From UBA1479 sp040216635 (lineage in GTDB: Bacteria > Pseudomonadota > Alphaproteobacteria > Rhodospirillales > Casp-alpha2), in the NCBI GenBank assembly GCA_040216635.1, contig JAVJOU010000026.1, positions 372,001-436,000 of the forward strand: 64,000 nucleotides of DNA. Direction: 5' to 3'. This document shows positions 28,520-37,472 of this stretch, in pieces; the first letter of the stretch is position 1, and every line of letters begins with the position of its first letter. A program made the translations under genes and the position numbers. The notes under the pieces are model-generated. The model made no database searches. It was not told where the DNA came from and saw only the letters and a program-made list of their open reading frames with translations.

Positions 28520-31500
28520 GTGCATCTTCTTGCCGCCCAGCCTGGTGTCGTCGACGACGGAACGGAAGCCCTTGATCTGGGGCAGACGCCGGGCGACGTG
28601 ATCGTGCTGTCCGCCGCCGATACGGAATTGGCCGCCCTGGCCCTGGCTCAGGCGCGGGCATTGGGCGGCGATGCGGCCGCACCCTCGCTGCGCCTTGCCA
28701 ATGTGATGCATCTTTCCCACAACATGAGCGTCGATCTGTATGTCGACGCGGTAATCCGCCGGGCACGGCTGGTCGTCGTGCGCCTGTTGGGCGGGCGGGC
28801 CTATTGGCCCTATGGGGTCGAACAGCTGGCCGAGGCCGCCCAGGCCGCCGGCACACCCATCGCCTTCCTGCCGGGTGACGACACGCCCGATGCGGAACTG
28901 GCCGACTGGTCGACCTTGCCGCGGGATGCGCAGCACCGCCTGTGGCAATACCTGGTGCAGGGCGGGCCTGAAAACGCGGACCGGTTCCTGGCCTATTGCC
29001 GGACATTGCTGGATGGCGGCGATGACTGGTTGGAGCCGGACCCCCTGCTGTCGGCCGGGATCTATTGGCCCGGCGATCCGGCGCCCGGCCTGGATGCCTT
29101 GCGCGCCCATTGGGCGGAAGGGGCCCCGGTGGCGGCCCTGGTGTTCTATCGGGCCCTGGTGCAATCAGGGAACCTGGATGCGGTCGACGCGATGATCCGG
29201 GCTTTGGGTAAGGCCGGTCTCAACGCGCTGCCGGTCTACGTGAAAAGTCTGAAGGACCCGGTGTCGGCCGCGACGCTGGAAAATCTGATGGCCGACGCGC
29301 CGCCGGCGGTGGTCGTCAACTGCACGGGCTTCGCCGTCACCGCGCCGGGAACGGACAAGCTGGGCGGGGAACGGACGGCCGGCCCGCTGGACGCACCCGG
29401 TGCCCCCGTGCTGCAGGCGGTGTTTTCCGGCGGCAACCTGGAAGGCTGGCAGGACGGCACCTTCGGCCTGGGGCCCCGCGACATCGCCATGAACGTGGCC
29501 TTGCCGGAAGTGGACGGGCGGATCTTCACCCGCGCCGTGTCGTTCAAGGGCCGGGTCCGGCGCGACGACGCGACACAGACGGACATTGTGCGCTACGAGC
29601 CCGTGGCTGACCGCGTGGACTTCGTGGCGAAGCTTGCGGCAGCTTGGTCTATGTTGCGCAGCAAACCCGCAAAAGATCGCAGAATTGCGCTGATTTTGGC
29701 CAATTATCCTAACCGGGACGGGCGCATCGGCAATGGCGTTGGGCTCGATACGCCTGCCGGAACCGTCAAAATTCTTGACGAAATGCAGGCCGCGGGATAC
29801 GCGGTCGCCGACGTTCCCCGGGACGGCGACGAATTGGTCCGCCGCTTGCTGGCCGGGCCGACCAACGATGTGCGGGCCCTGTCGCAACGCACCTGGGATG
29901 AGACCCTGCCCTTCAACGAATATCAGATCTTTTTTTCGAGCCTGCCCCGCGCCGTGCAGACCGCGGTGACGGAACGCTGGGGTCCGGCGGAAACAGATCC
30001 CTTTTTTCGCCCGGGCGAGATCGATTGCGGCCATTTCGCCATCGCGGCCTTTCGCTGCGGCAAGGTCGCGGTCTGTCTGCAGCCCGCGCGCGGCTACAAC
30101 ATCGATCCCAAGTCCAGCTACCACGACCCGGACCTGGTGCCGCCGCATAGCTACCTGGCCTTTCATGCCTGGCTGCGCGAAAACTTCCGCGCCGACGCCG
30201 CCGTGCACATGGGCAAGCACGGCAATCTGGAATGGCTGCCGGGCAAATCCCTGGCGCTGTCCCAGGACTGCTTTCCCGAAGCAGCCCTCGGCCCCCTGCC
30301 CAATATCTATCCGTTCATCGTCAACGATCCGGGCGAAGGCACCCAGGCCAAGCGGCGCGCCGCCGCCGTGATCGTCGATCACCTGACCCCGCCGCTGACC
30401 CGCGCGGAAAGCTATGGGCCCCTGAAGGACCTGGAAGCCCTGGTCGATGAATACTACGAAGCGGCCGGTGTCGACCGTCGCCGCCTGAAGGTTCTGGAAA
30501 CGGAAATCCTGTCGCTGTGCCGGGCCACGGGCATCGATGCCGATTGCGGCATGGCGGCGGACGAAGGCTCCGACGACGCCCTTGCCAAGCTCGATAATTA
30601 TCTCTGTGAGCTCAAGGAAATGCAGATCCGGGACGGCCTGCATGTTCTGGGCGTGGCCCCCGAAGGCCGCCTGCTGACGGATCTTCTGGTCGCCCTGGCC
30701 CGCGTACCCCGGGGCGGCGGGGCCGAAGACGCGTCGTTGCTGCGCAGCCTTGCCGGGGATTTGGGGCTGGGGGGCAGCTTCGATCCCTTGGATTGCGACA
30801 TGGCATCGCCCTGGGATGGGCCCAGGCCCGATGCCTTGAACGGCGTCGATGCCCCCTGGCGCACGGCGGGGGATACGGTCGAACGGCTGGAAATCTTGGC
30901 GGCTCAGTTGGTCGCCGGTGACCGTGCGGCCGATCCCGACTGGCAGGCTACGGCGCCTGTGCTGGACTTTATCCAAACCCGCCTGCGCCCGGCGGTCACG
31001 GCATCGGGCCGGGCCGAGGTCGCGGGCGTGCTGACGGGCCTGGACGGGCGGTTCGTTGCCCCGGGCCCATCGGGGGCGCCGACGCGGGGCCGGCCCGACG
31101 TGCTGCCCACGGGGCGCAATTTCTATTCGGTCGATACCCGCACGGTGCCGACGCCGGCGGCCTGGCAGCTGGGTTGGAAGGCGGCATCGTTGCTGGTTGA
31201 ACGTCATGCCCAGGATCACGGCGATTGGCCCAAATCCATCGCCGTTTCGGCTTGGGGCACGTCCAACATGCGCACGGGCGGCGACGACATCGCCCAGGCC
31301 CTGGCATTGCTGGGGGTCAAACCGCAATGGGACGGCCCGTCGCGCCGGGTGACCGGGTTCGAGATTCTGCCCGTGTCCGTCCTGGGCCGGCCGCGGGTCG
31401 ATGTGACCCTGCGTATTTCCGGCTTCTTCCGCGATGCCTTCCCGGGCCTGATCGATCTGTTCGATTCCGCCGTGCGTGCCGTTGCGGCGCTGGACGAAGG

Positions 31501-32275
31501 CGAGGCCGACAATCCGCTGGCCGCCCGGGTCAAAGAGGACGCAGAAAAACTGGGCGGTGACGACGCGCTGCGAAAGGCGACCCACAGAGTTTTCGGTTCC
31601 ATGCCGGGGGCTTACGGGGCCGGGCTGCAGGCGCTGATCGACGAAAAGGGCTGGGAGACCGAAGACGACCTGGCCCGGGCCTATGTTGCCTGGGGGGGCT
31701 ATGCCTATGGGGCCGGGGCGGAAGGCCAGGCCGCGCACGGCCTGTTCGAAACACGGTTGAAAGGCGTCGATGCGGTGTTGCAGAACCAAGACAACCGCGA
31801 ACATGATCTTCTGGATTCGGACGATTATTACCAGTTCCAAGGCGGTCTGACCGCCGCCGTGCGCTCATTGTCGGGCGAACAGCCGGCCGTTTATTTCGGC
31901 GATCATGCGCGCCCGGAAACGCCCCGTGTGCGGACCTTGGAGGACGAGATCGGCCGGGTCGTCCGGGCCCGCGCGGCCAATCCGAAATGGATCAAGGGCG
32001 TCATGCGCCACGGCTACAAGGGGGCGTTCGAAATGGCGGCCACGGTCGATTATCTGTTCGCCTTCGCCGCCACGGCGCGCTGCGTCGCCGATCATCACTT
32101 CGATGCCGTGTTCCAGGCCTATCTGGAAGATGCGGAGGTGCGTGAATTTCTGGAGGACCACAACCCGGACGCCCTGCGCGAAATGGCGGATCGGTTCCTG
32201 GAAGCCCAGGACCGCGGGTTGTGGCGTTCGCGCCTGAATTCGACCCGGGCGTTGCTGGAACGCTTAGCCGGATGA
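28520..32275 (+). CDS. cobN: Cobaltochelatase large subunit CobN
   Basis: ATP-dependent insertion of cobalt into hydrogenobyrinic acid a,c-diamide in the aerobic B12 pathway; it works with the small AAA subunits CobS/CobT (Pseudomonas naming), which are not in this window. The 1251-residue protein matches the CobN/BchH family: LSHNMSVDLYVDAVIRRA, VVNCTGFAVTAPGTDKLG, LANYPNRDGRIGNGVGLDTP, HMGKHGNLEWLPGKS, FLEDHNPDALREMADRFLEA. The start is a GTG at 28520 with GGAG 6 bp upstream (28510-28513). The long antisense open frame is only a codon-bias shadow. Confidence 0.95.
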   Translation: MHLLAAQPGVVDDGTEALDLGQTPGDVIVLSAADTELAALALAQARALGGDAAAPSLRLANVMHLSHNMSVDLYVDAVIRRARLVVVRLLGGRAYWPYGVEQLAEAAQAAGTPIAFLPGDDTPDAELADWSTLPRDAQHRLWQYLVQGGPENADRFLAYCRTLLDGGDDWLEPDPLLSAGIYWPGDPAPGLDALRAHWAEGAPVAALVFYRALVQSGNLDAVDAMIRALGKAGLNALPVYVKSLKDPVSAATLENLMADAPPAVVVNCTGFAVTAPGTDKLGGERTAGPLDAPGAPVLQAVFSGGNLEGWQDGTFGLGPRDIAMNVALPEVDGRIFTRAVSFKGRVRRDDATQTDIVRYEPVADRVDFVAKLAAAWSMLRSKPAKDRRIALILANYPNRDGRIGNGVGLDTPAGTVKILDEMQAAGYAVADVPRDGDELVRRLLAGPTNDVRALSQRTWDETLPFNEYQIFFSSLPRAVQTAVTERWGPAETDPFFRPGEIDCGHFAIAAFRCGKVAVCLQPARGYNIDPKSSYHDPDLVPPHSYLAFHAWLRENFRADAAVHMGKHGNLEWLPGKSLALSQDCFPEAALGPLPNIYPFIVNDPGEGTQAKRRAAAVIVDHLTPPLTRAESYGPLKDLEALVDEYYEAAGVDRRRLKVLETEILSLCRATGIDADCGMAADEGSDDALAKLDNYLCELKEMQIRDGLHVLGVAPEGRLLTDLLVALARVPRGGGAEDASLLRSLAGDLGLGGSFDPLDCDMASPWDGPRPDALNGVDAPWRTAGDTVERLEILAAQLVAGDRAADPDWQATAPVLDFIQTRLRPAVTASGRAEVAGVLTGLDGRFVAPGPSGAPTRGRPDVLPTGRNFYSVDTRTVPTPAAWQLGWKAASLLVERHAQDHGDWPKSIAVSAWGTSNMRTGGDDIAQALALLGVKPQWDGPSRRVTGFEILPVSVLGRPRVDVTLRISGFFRDAFPGLIDLFDSAVRAVAALDEGEADNPLAARVKEDAEKLGGDDALRKATHRVFGSMPGAYGAGLQALIDEKGWETEDDLARAYVAWGGYAYGAGAEGQAAHGLFETRLKGVDAVLQNQDNREHDLLDSDDYYQFQGGLTAAVRSLSGEQPAVYFGDHARPETPRVRTLEDEIGRVVRARAANPKWIKGVMRHGYKGAFEMAATVDYLFAFAATARCVADHHFDAVFQAYLEDAEVREFLEDHNPDALREMADRFLEAQDRGLWRSRLNSTRALLERLAG

Positions 32276-32346
32276 CGCCTTAATGTTGACGGAATGGGCC
32301 CATACCCAGGATAAGTGTTGACCAGCCGAATACGGGGAGCCCCGGC

Positions 32347-32979
32347 ATGAGCGAAAAAACCAAAGATACGATGAGCGAAGCCGAACTGGATGCGCGTCAT
32401 GCCGAGAAGATGCGCAAGAAAAAGGCCGCGCGGGACAAGATCATTGCGACCAAGACGGAAGAGCGCGGGCTTCTGATCGTTCATACGGGCAAGGGCAAGG
32501 GCAAATCGACCGCCGCCATGGGCATGGTCATGCGCTGCGTCGGTCACGGCATGCGCACCGCCATCGTGCAGTTTGTCAAGGGCGTGTGGGAAACGGGCGA
32601 GCGCGATGTTCTGGCCAAGTTCCCGGACCTGGTCACCATCAAGGCCATGGGCGAAGGCTTTTCCTGGGAAACCCAGGACCGGCAGCGCGACCTTGCCGCC
32701 GCACGCCAAGCCTGGGACGCGGCCAAGGAGCTGATCAACGACCCCAGTTACAAGCTGGTGCTGCTGGACGAGCTGAACATCGTGCTGCGCTACGGCAACC
32801 TGCCGCTGGACGAAGTCGTTGAAACCCTGAAGAACAAGCCCCGTGACATGCATGTCATCGTCACCGGGCGCAACGCCAAGGACGAATTGATCGAAGTCGC
32901 CGATCTGGTCACCGACATGACCATGGTCAAACACCCCTTCCGCGCGGGCGTGAAGGCCCAGGCGGGCATCGAGTTCTGA
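32347..32979 (+). CDS. cobO: Cob(I)yrinic acid a,c-diamide adenosyltransferase
   Basis: Transfers the adenosyl group from ATP to cob(I)yrinic acid a,c-diamide (CobO/BtuR/CobA type). The 210-residue protein has P-loop HTGKGKGKSTAAMGM at about residues 46-60, QFVKGVWETGER, LVLLDELNIVLRYG and VIVTGRNAKDELIEVADLVTDM. The N-terminal 35 residues are rich in Lys/Arg and probably form a helix over the active site. It follows cobN after 71 bp and has a GGGAG ribosome site. Confidence 0.95.
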   Translation: MSEKTKDTMSEAELDARHAEKMRKKKAARDKIIATKTEERGLLIVHTGKGKGKSTAAMGMVMRCVGHGMRTAIVQFVKGVWETGERDVLAKFPDLVTIKAMGEGFSWETQDRQRDLAAARQAWDAAKELINDPSYKLVLLDELNIVLRYGNLPLDEVVETLKNKPRDMHVIVTGRNAKDELIEVADLVTDMTMVKHPFRAGVKAQAGIEF

Positions 32980-32999
32980 TCGGGCCGAAGGATAAAGCC

Positions 33000-33692
33000 A
33001 TGGTGAACGGACTACGTCAGATTGCGGTTTTGATCCTGATGGCGGTGGCCGTCACCGGATGCACGCGGTTGGAATCGGACCCGCCCGTGGCCGCCCGCCA
33101 CATCATTCATTCGGCAACGGCGACGGTCGAACGGTTCACCACGGTCAAGCAACTGGCCGAAGCGGCCAAGCATATTCCGGCAGCCCGGGCCGTGGTTGTC
33201 TTTCCCGATCTGGTCAAGGCCGGGTTCATCGCCGGCGGCGAGGGCGGCAACGGCGTGCTTCTGGCGCGGGGTGCCGACGGGGGCTGGTCCCAGCCCGTGT
33301 TCCTGTCCTTAGGGGCCGCCAGTGTCGGCATCCAGGCGGGCATTCAGCAGACCGAGGTCATTCTGATCATCCGGTCCGACGGGGCGCTCAAGGCCGTGTT
33401 GGAAAATCAAGGTTCGATCGGCGCTGACAGCGGCATCACCATGGCCGTCTACGGCGCCGGGATCGAAGGGGCGGTGACGACCAACGCCGGGGCCGACATC
33501 ATCGCCTTCGCCAATTCCAAATCGGGGCTGTATGCCGGGTTTTCGTTGGAAGGCGCGGTGTTCATCCGCCGCCGTGATTTGAACGAAGCCTTTTACGGGC
33601 CGGGCACGACACCGAACAGCATTCTTGCGGGCGGGCCATCGAACCCGGTCGCCGATCCCTTGATCCAGGCCCTTGGCGCGCCCAAACGATAA
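33000..33692 (+). CDS. SYLF-domain lipoprotein
   Basis: A 230-residue exported protein with a lipoprotein signal (VLILMAVAVTGC, cysteine near 21). The mature part matches the SYLF (Ysc84/DUF500) lipid-binding fold: IPAARAVVVFPDLVKAGFIAGGEGGNGVLLAR, a Gly-rich repeat, then GIEGAVTTNAGADIIAFANSKSGLYAGFSLEGAVF. In eukaryotes SYLF domains bind phosphoinositides; the bacterial role is unknown. It is the only non-B12 gene in the run cobS to cobQ, 20 bp after cobO and 13 bp before cobQ, and so is probably cotranscribed. Confidence 0.85.
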   Translation: MVNGLRQIAVLILMAVAVTGCTRLESDPPVAARHIIHSATATVERFTTVKQLAEAAKHIPAARAVVVFPDLVKAGFIAGGEGGNGVLLARGADGGWSQPVFLSLGAASVGIQAGIQQTEVILIIRSDGALKAVLENQGSIGADSGITMAVYGAGIEGAVTTNAGADIIAFANSKSGLYAGFSLEGAVFIRRRDLNEAFYGPGTTPNSILAGGPSNPVADPLIQALGAPKR

Positions 33693-33705
33693 CCCGGAGG
33701 GTGTC

Positions 33706-35178
33706 GTGCCGGGCAAGGCCCTGATGTTCCAGGGCACGGGCTCGGACGTGGGCAAATCCATGATCGTCGCGGGCCTGTGCCGGGTGTTTGCGAACCGGGG
33801 CCTGTCCGTCCGCCCGTTCAAACCGCAGAACATGTCCAACAACGCCGCCGTGACCGATGACGGTGGTGAAATCGGCCGCGCCCAGGCGCTGCAGGCCCGG
33901 GCCGCGCGTCAGCCGCTGTCGGTTCACATGAACCCGGTGCTGCTGAAACCGCAGACGGACCTGGGCGCCCAGGTCGTCGTTCAAGGCCGGGTGCGGGGCA
34001 ATGCCAAGGCCCGGGAATACCACGCATTGAAACCGGAACTGATGGCCGCCGTGCAGGAAAGCTTCGCCATTGTCCGGGACGGGGCGGACAGGGTCTTGGT
34101 CGAAGGGGCGGGCAGTCCGGCCGAGGTCAACCTGCGGGCATCGGACATCGCCAACATGGGCTTCGCCCTGGAAGCCGGGGTGCCGGTTGTCCTGGTCGCC
34201 GATATCGGCCGGGGCGGCGTGATCGCCAGCCTGATCGGCACCTGGGACTTGCTGGCCGATGAAGAACGCACCTGCGTGCGCGGCTACATCATCAACAAGT
34301 TCCGGGGTGACGTGACCTTGTTCGATGACGCCATCGATATCATCAAGGCCCGCACGGGCATGACCTGTCTGGGTGTCGTGCCCCATTTCCCCGATGCCCA
34401 TCTGCTGCCTGCTGAGGACGCGGTGGCGCTGGACGGGCAGGCGCCGAATGGGGGCACGTCAGGTGACCGCCTGCGTATCGCCGTACCGCGCCTGCCGCGC
34501 ATCGCCAACTTTGACGACCTGGATCCCTTGAAGGGTGAAAATAATGTCGAGGTCAGCATTGTCGAAGCGGGCCGGCCGATCCCGGCCGGGGCGGACATCG
34601 TGCTGATCCCGGGCTCCAAGGCGACGCTGTCGGACCTGGCGGCGCTGCGCGCCGAAGGCTGGGACATCGATATCCTGGCCCATCACCGACAGGGCGGGAT
34701 CGTGATCGGGCTGTGCGGCGGCTATCAGATGCTGGGCCGCACCCTGGCGGACCCGGACGGGATCGAAGGGGCCGCGGCGACCGTGCCGGGCCTGGGCCTG
34801 CTGGAAGTGGACACGGTGATCGGCCGATCCAAGACGCTGCAGCCCGCCCAGGGCACGGATGCCCAGCATGGGCAGGACATCACCGGATACGAAATGCATA
34901 TGGGAACGACCACGGGTGCGGGGCTGGACCGTCCCTGGCTGATGCTGGGCGGGGGGCGGGCGGATGGCGCAGTTTCCGCCGACGGGCGGGTCATGGGGGC
35001 CTATGTGCACGGGCTGTTCGCGGCGGACGGGTTCCGCCGGGCGTTCCTGTCGGCGGTCAAGGCCGGTGCTTATGCGGACCGGTCCTATGAACTGCAGGTC
35101 GATGACACCCTGGATGCCCTGGCGGGTCACCTGGAAGCGCATTTGGACATGACGGCGTTGGATGCGGCGTTCGGCTAG
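33706..35178 (+). CDS. cobQ: Cobyric acid synthase
   Basis: Glutamine-dependent amidation of four side chains of adenosylcobyrinic acid a,c-diamide to cobyric acid. The N-terminal dethiobiotin-synthase-like ATPase domain starts MFQGTGSDVGKSMIVAGLCR and continues with PFKPQNMSNNAAV and VLVEGAGSPAEVNLR. The C-terminal class I glutaminase domain shows LIPGSKATLSDL and the nucleophile in GLCGGYQMLGR, with the histidine in AYVHGLFA. The start is a GTG at 33706, set by GGAGG at 33696-33700; 490 residues. Its stop overlaps the convergent DUF1232 gene by 4 bp. Confidence 0.95.
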   Translation: MPGKALMFQGTGSDVGKSMIVAGLCRVFANRGLSVRPFKPQNMSNNAAVTDDGGEIGRAQALQARAARQPLSVHMNPVLLKPQTDLGAQVVVQGRVRGNAKAREYHALKPELMAAVQESFAIVRDGADRVLVEGAGSPAEVNLRASDIANMGFALEAGVPVVLVADIGRGGVIASLIGTWDLLADEERTCVRGYIINKFRGDVTLFDDAIDIIKARTGMTCLGVVPHFPDAHLLPAEDAVALDGQAPNGGTSGDRLRIAVPRLPRIANFDDLDPLKGENNVEVSIVEAGRPIPAGADIVLIPGSKATLSDLAALRAEGWDIDILAHHRQGGIVIGLCGGYQMLGRTLADPDGIEGAAATVPGLGLLEVDTVIGRSKTLQPAQGTDAQHGQDITGYEMHMGTTTGAGLDRPWLMLGGGRADGAVSADGRVMGAYVHGLFAADGFRRAFLSAVKAGAYADRSYELQVDDTLDALAGHLEAHLDMTALDAAFG

Positions 35179-35546
35179 CTTTCCGGCGGGGGCGGGGCCT
35201 CACCCGTTTCCTGCAATAAGAACTGCCGCGCCTTTTCTTCATGGGCCGGTTTCAAATGCGGCGCCAACAGCCGCCAGGCACCATAGAACACGGTGGCGTC
35301 GTCCGTATATCCCAGGGCGGCGATGAAATCGGGCACCAGATCCGTCGGCACGATGAAATAGGCGAGGGCGGCCATCACGGCGGCTTTCGCACCCGTGGGC
35401 GTGGCCGGGTCGCGGGCGGCGATGAAGGCCGCGACGGCATCGCGGGCAAAGGGCACCTTGCCGGCGGTCTGGCGGACCTTGGCGCCCAGGTCCTGTTTGA
35501 CCAGGGCTTCGTCGCCGTCGTCTCGGTCTTCCGGTCTGCGTCCCAC
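35175..35546 (-). CDS. DUF1232 / YkvA-family small membrane protein
   Basis: A 123-residue protein with the DUF1232 core: AVMAALAYFIVPTDLVPDFIAALGYTDD, a membrane-embedded segment with the conserved P-x-D-x-V/I-P-D. The N-terminus is charged and the C-terminus ends in a Glu/Pro tail. Function is unknown for the family. It is convergent with cobQ and overlaps its stop by 4 bp, so the two mRNAs share complementary 3' ends. Confidence 0.85.
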   Translation of the reverse strand: MGRRPEDRDDGDEALVKQDLGAKVRQTAGKVPFARDAVAAFIAARDPATPTGAKAAVMAALAYFIVPTDLVPDFIAALGYTDDATVFYGAWRLLAPHLKPAHEEKARQFLLQETGEAPPPPES

Positions 35547-35628
35547 GTTGTTTGCACATCCCTGCTTTGATAGAAGTCGATCATCTTATCAGACGCCCCC
35601 GAAACACTTCCAACGAAGGAGGATATCC

Positions 35629-36390
35629 ATGGACATTGCCGGCCACACGGCGCTGGTTACCGGCGCGGCATCGGGCTTGGGCGCTGCGACCGCGCGCGCC
35701 CTTTCCGAAAAGGGTGCGAAGGTCGCCTGTCTTGATCTTAATTTGGCTGGTGCGGAGGATGTTGCAAGGGCCGTCGGCGGCCAGGCGTTTCAGGCCGACG
35801 TGGCCGATGCGGTATCGCTGGAAGACGCTGTGCAAGCCGCGACCGATGCCCTGGGTGCGCCGCGTATCGCCGTTTCCTGTGCCGGGATCGCGCCGCCCAA
35901 ACGCATCGTCGGGCGCGACGGACCGCAGCCGTTGGAAACTTTCGCCCAGACCATCCAGATCAACCTGATCGGGACCTTCAACCTGATGCGCCTGGCGGCG
36001 GCGGCCATGCAGGGGGTTGAGCCGTTGGATACGGGCGAGCGCGGGGTGATCGTCAACACGGCCTCGGTCGCGGCGTTCGAAGGCCAGATCGGGCAGGCCG
36101 CCTATGCGGCGTCCAAGGGCGGGGTTGCGGCCATGACCTTGCCGGCGGCGCGCGAATTCGCGAAATCGGGCATCCGTGTCATGGCCATCGCACCCGGCGT
36201 GTTCAAGACACCCATGGTGGCGGGCCTGTCGGTTGACGTTCAGGAAAGCCTGGCCGCCAATGTGCCCTTTCCGCCGCGTCTGGGCGACCCGGCGGAATAC
36301 GCCGATCTGGTGCTGGCGATCTGCGCCAATGCCATGCTCAACGGCGAAGTCATCCGCCTGGACGGTGCGCTGCGCATGCAGCCGATTTGA
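35629..36390 (+). CDS. SDR-family 3-hydroxyacyl-CoA dehydrogenase-like oxidoreductase
   Basis: A classical short-chain dehydrogenase of 253 residues: NAD motif VTGAASGLGAATA at residues 10-22, CAGIAPPKR, catalytic Ser in NTASVAAFEGQIGQ and YAASKGG (YxxxK). The pattern with IAPGVFKTPMV and the long loop before GERGVIVNTASVAAFEGQ closely resembles type-2 3-hydroxyacyl-CoA dehydrogenases (HSD10-like), used in branched or short-chain acyl-CoA oxidation. The start is ATG 35629 with a strong AAGGAGG ribosome site 6 bp upstream. It stands alone between DUF1232 and a dispersed repeat. Confidence 0.87.
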   Translation: MDIAGHTALVTGAASGLGAATARALSEKGAKVACLDLNLAGAEDVARAVGGQAFQADVADAVSLEDAVQAATDALGAPRIAVSCAGIAPPKRIVGRDGPQPLETFAQTIQINLIGTFNLMRLAAAAMQGVEPLDTGERGVIVNTASVAAFEGQIGQAAYAASKGGVAAMTLPAAREFAKSGIRVMAIAPGVFKTPMVAGLSVDVQESLAANVPFPPRLGDPAEYADLVLAICANAMLNGEVIRLDGALRMQPI

Positions 36391-36400
36391 AACAAGGTTG

Positions 36401-36595
36401 ACCACAGAGACAATAAGGCAGTGAGAAGAAAAGTGAAAAGCCTTGGGCCACCGCCGGCATAACCTATTCCGTCATGCCTGGACTTGATCCGGGCATCCAT
36501 AACTTTCGATGCATATGGCAAGTGAAGGCGTGGATGGCCGGGTCAAGCCCGGCCATGACAATCTGCAAATTTCTCACCGCCTCAGCGGTTTTCTG
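36401..36595. repeat. Composite palindromic repeat element, copy 1
   Basis: About 195 bp bounded by ACCACAGAGACA...GTGAG at the left and TCTCACCGCCTCA...GCGGTTTTCT at the right, which are roughly inverted copies. Inside are two palindromes: GTCATGCCTGGACTTGATCC with GGGCATCCA (36471-36499) and TGGATGGCCGGGTCAAGC with CCGGCCATGAC (36531-36559). The same order is seen at 50934-51097. It occupies the gap between convergent SDR and phhB genes. This looks like a small non-coding mobile or palindromic family; no transposase is present. Confidence 0.8.
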
Positions 36596-36603
36596 TAAAT
36601 CTT

Positions 36604-36894
36604 TCAGCCTGCGACCCGATCCATGAACGCCGCGAGGTCGATGTCCTTTTGCGTCACGCCGCCCGCGTCATGGGTCGCCAGGGTGACTTCGACTCGGTTG
36701 TAGACGTTGAACCATTCGGGATGGTGGTCGGCTTTTTCGGCCGCCAGGGCGGCACGTCCCATGAACCCGAAAGCGGCGTTGAAATCCTTGAAGGTGAAGG
36801 TCTTGGTGATGGCGTCCCGGCCCGGAACCTCGGCCCAGCCGTCCAACGCTGCGATGGCGTCGGTGCGGGCATCGCCGGTCAGTTTGTCGGTCAT
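36604..36894 (-). CDS. phhB: 4a-hydroxytetrahydrobiopterin (pterin-4a-carbinolamine) dehydratase
   Basis: Recycles the pterin cofactor by dehydrating 4a-carbinolamine, or acts as a pterin dehydratase in another role. The 96-residue product has the family core FKDFNAAFGFMGRAALAAEKADHHPEWFNVYNRVEVTLATHD, with the His-His-Pro-x-W active site. I used the ATG at 36894 rather than one 7 codons upstream. No phenylalanine hydroxylase gene is nearby. It is divergent from the metallopeptidase gene, 54 bp away. Confidence 0.93.
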   Translation of the reverse strand: MTDKLTGDARTDAIAALDGWAEVPGRDAITKTFTFKDFNAAFGFMGRAALAAEKADHHPEWFNVYNRVEVTLATHDAGGVTQKDIDLAAFMDRVAG

Positions 36895-36948
36895 GTTCGG
36901 CCTCCCTGTTTGCATTTGACCCGTCGTCGTTTGACGCTAGCTTAACGC

Positions 36949-37356
36949 ATGAGCATGCGCGCACCCACCCTTGCCGATTTCGAGGTCATGGCCGACGAGG
37001 CGCTTGGCCTGATTCCGGCCGAGCTGCGCCGTCTGGCGGCCGATGTGGTGATCCGTATCGAAGATTTTCCCGACGAGGAAACCGGGCGCGAAATGGACCT
37101 GGAAAGCCCGTTCGATTTGTTGGGGCTGTATCGCGGCATCGCGCTGACGGACAAAAGCGTATCCGATCCCGGGGCCGAGCCCGATATGGTGTTTCTCTAC
37201 CGCCGGCCGATCCTGGATTACTGGTGCGAAACGGGCGAAGACCTTGTCCACCTGATCCGCCACGTGTTGATCCATGAAATCGGCCATCACTTCGGGTTTT
37301 CCGATGCGGATATGGATGCCTTGGAAGAAATGGCCGATGCGGATGCCGGGCATTGA
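36949..37356 (+). CDS. Minimal zincin-like metallopeptidase family protein
   Basis: A 135-residue protein with a single zinc-protease motif HEIGHHFGFSDADMD near residue 108, preceded by LVHLIRHVLI. The family (one-domain proteins with a minimal MMP-like fold, formerly DUF1025) is common in alphaproteobacteria; its substrates are unknown. There is no signal peptide. No ribosome site is evident before the ATG at 36949, so it may be translated from a very short leader; a second ATG lies at 36955. Confidence 0.88.
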   Translation: MSMRAPTLADFEVMADEALGLIPAELRRLAADVVIRIEDFPDEETGREMDLESPFDLLGLYRGIALTDKSVSDPGAEPDMVFLYRRPILDYWCETGEDLVHLIRHVLIHEIGHHFGFSDADMDALEEMADADAGH

Positions 37357-37472
37357 ACGGGCGGTTCGTTTGTCCTTAACCCCCGGGCGAATTGCGCTAT
37401 GATTTTTTCCCGCGAGGACATTATGGGGCGCCCCCGCAAGGGTGGGTGCGATGACGCGGCAAGGGGGCTTTC

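Noticed and set aside
24125..28520. Cobalamin riboswitch
   Set aside because: Looked for a long structured leader and B12-box before cobT, cobS, cobU, cobW and cobN; gaps are too short and no core was seen.
29165..31840. An 891-codon open frame antisense to cobN
   Set aside because: It is the mirror of a GC-rich gene; the translation is Gly/Arg/His-rich with no domain and the plus strand carries an unambiguous CobN.
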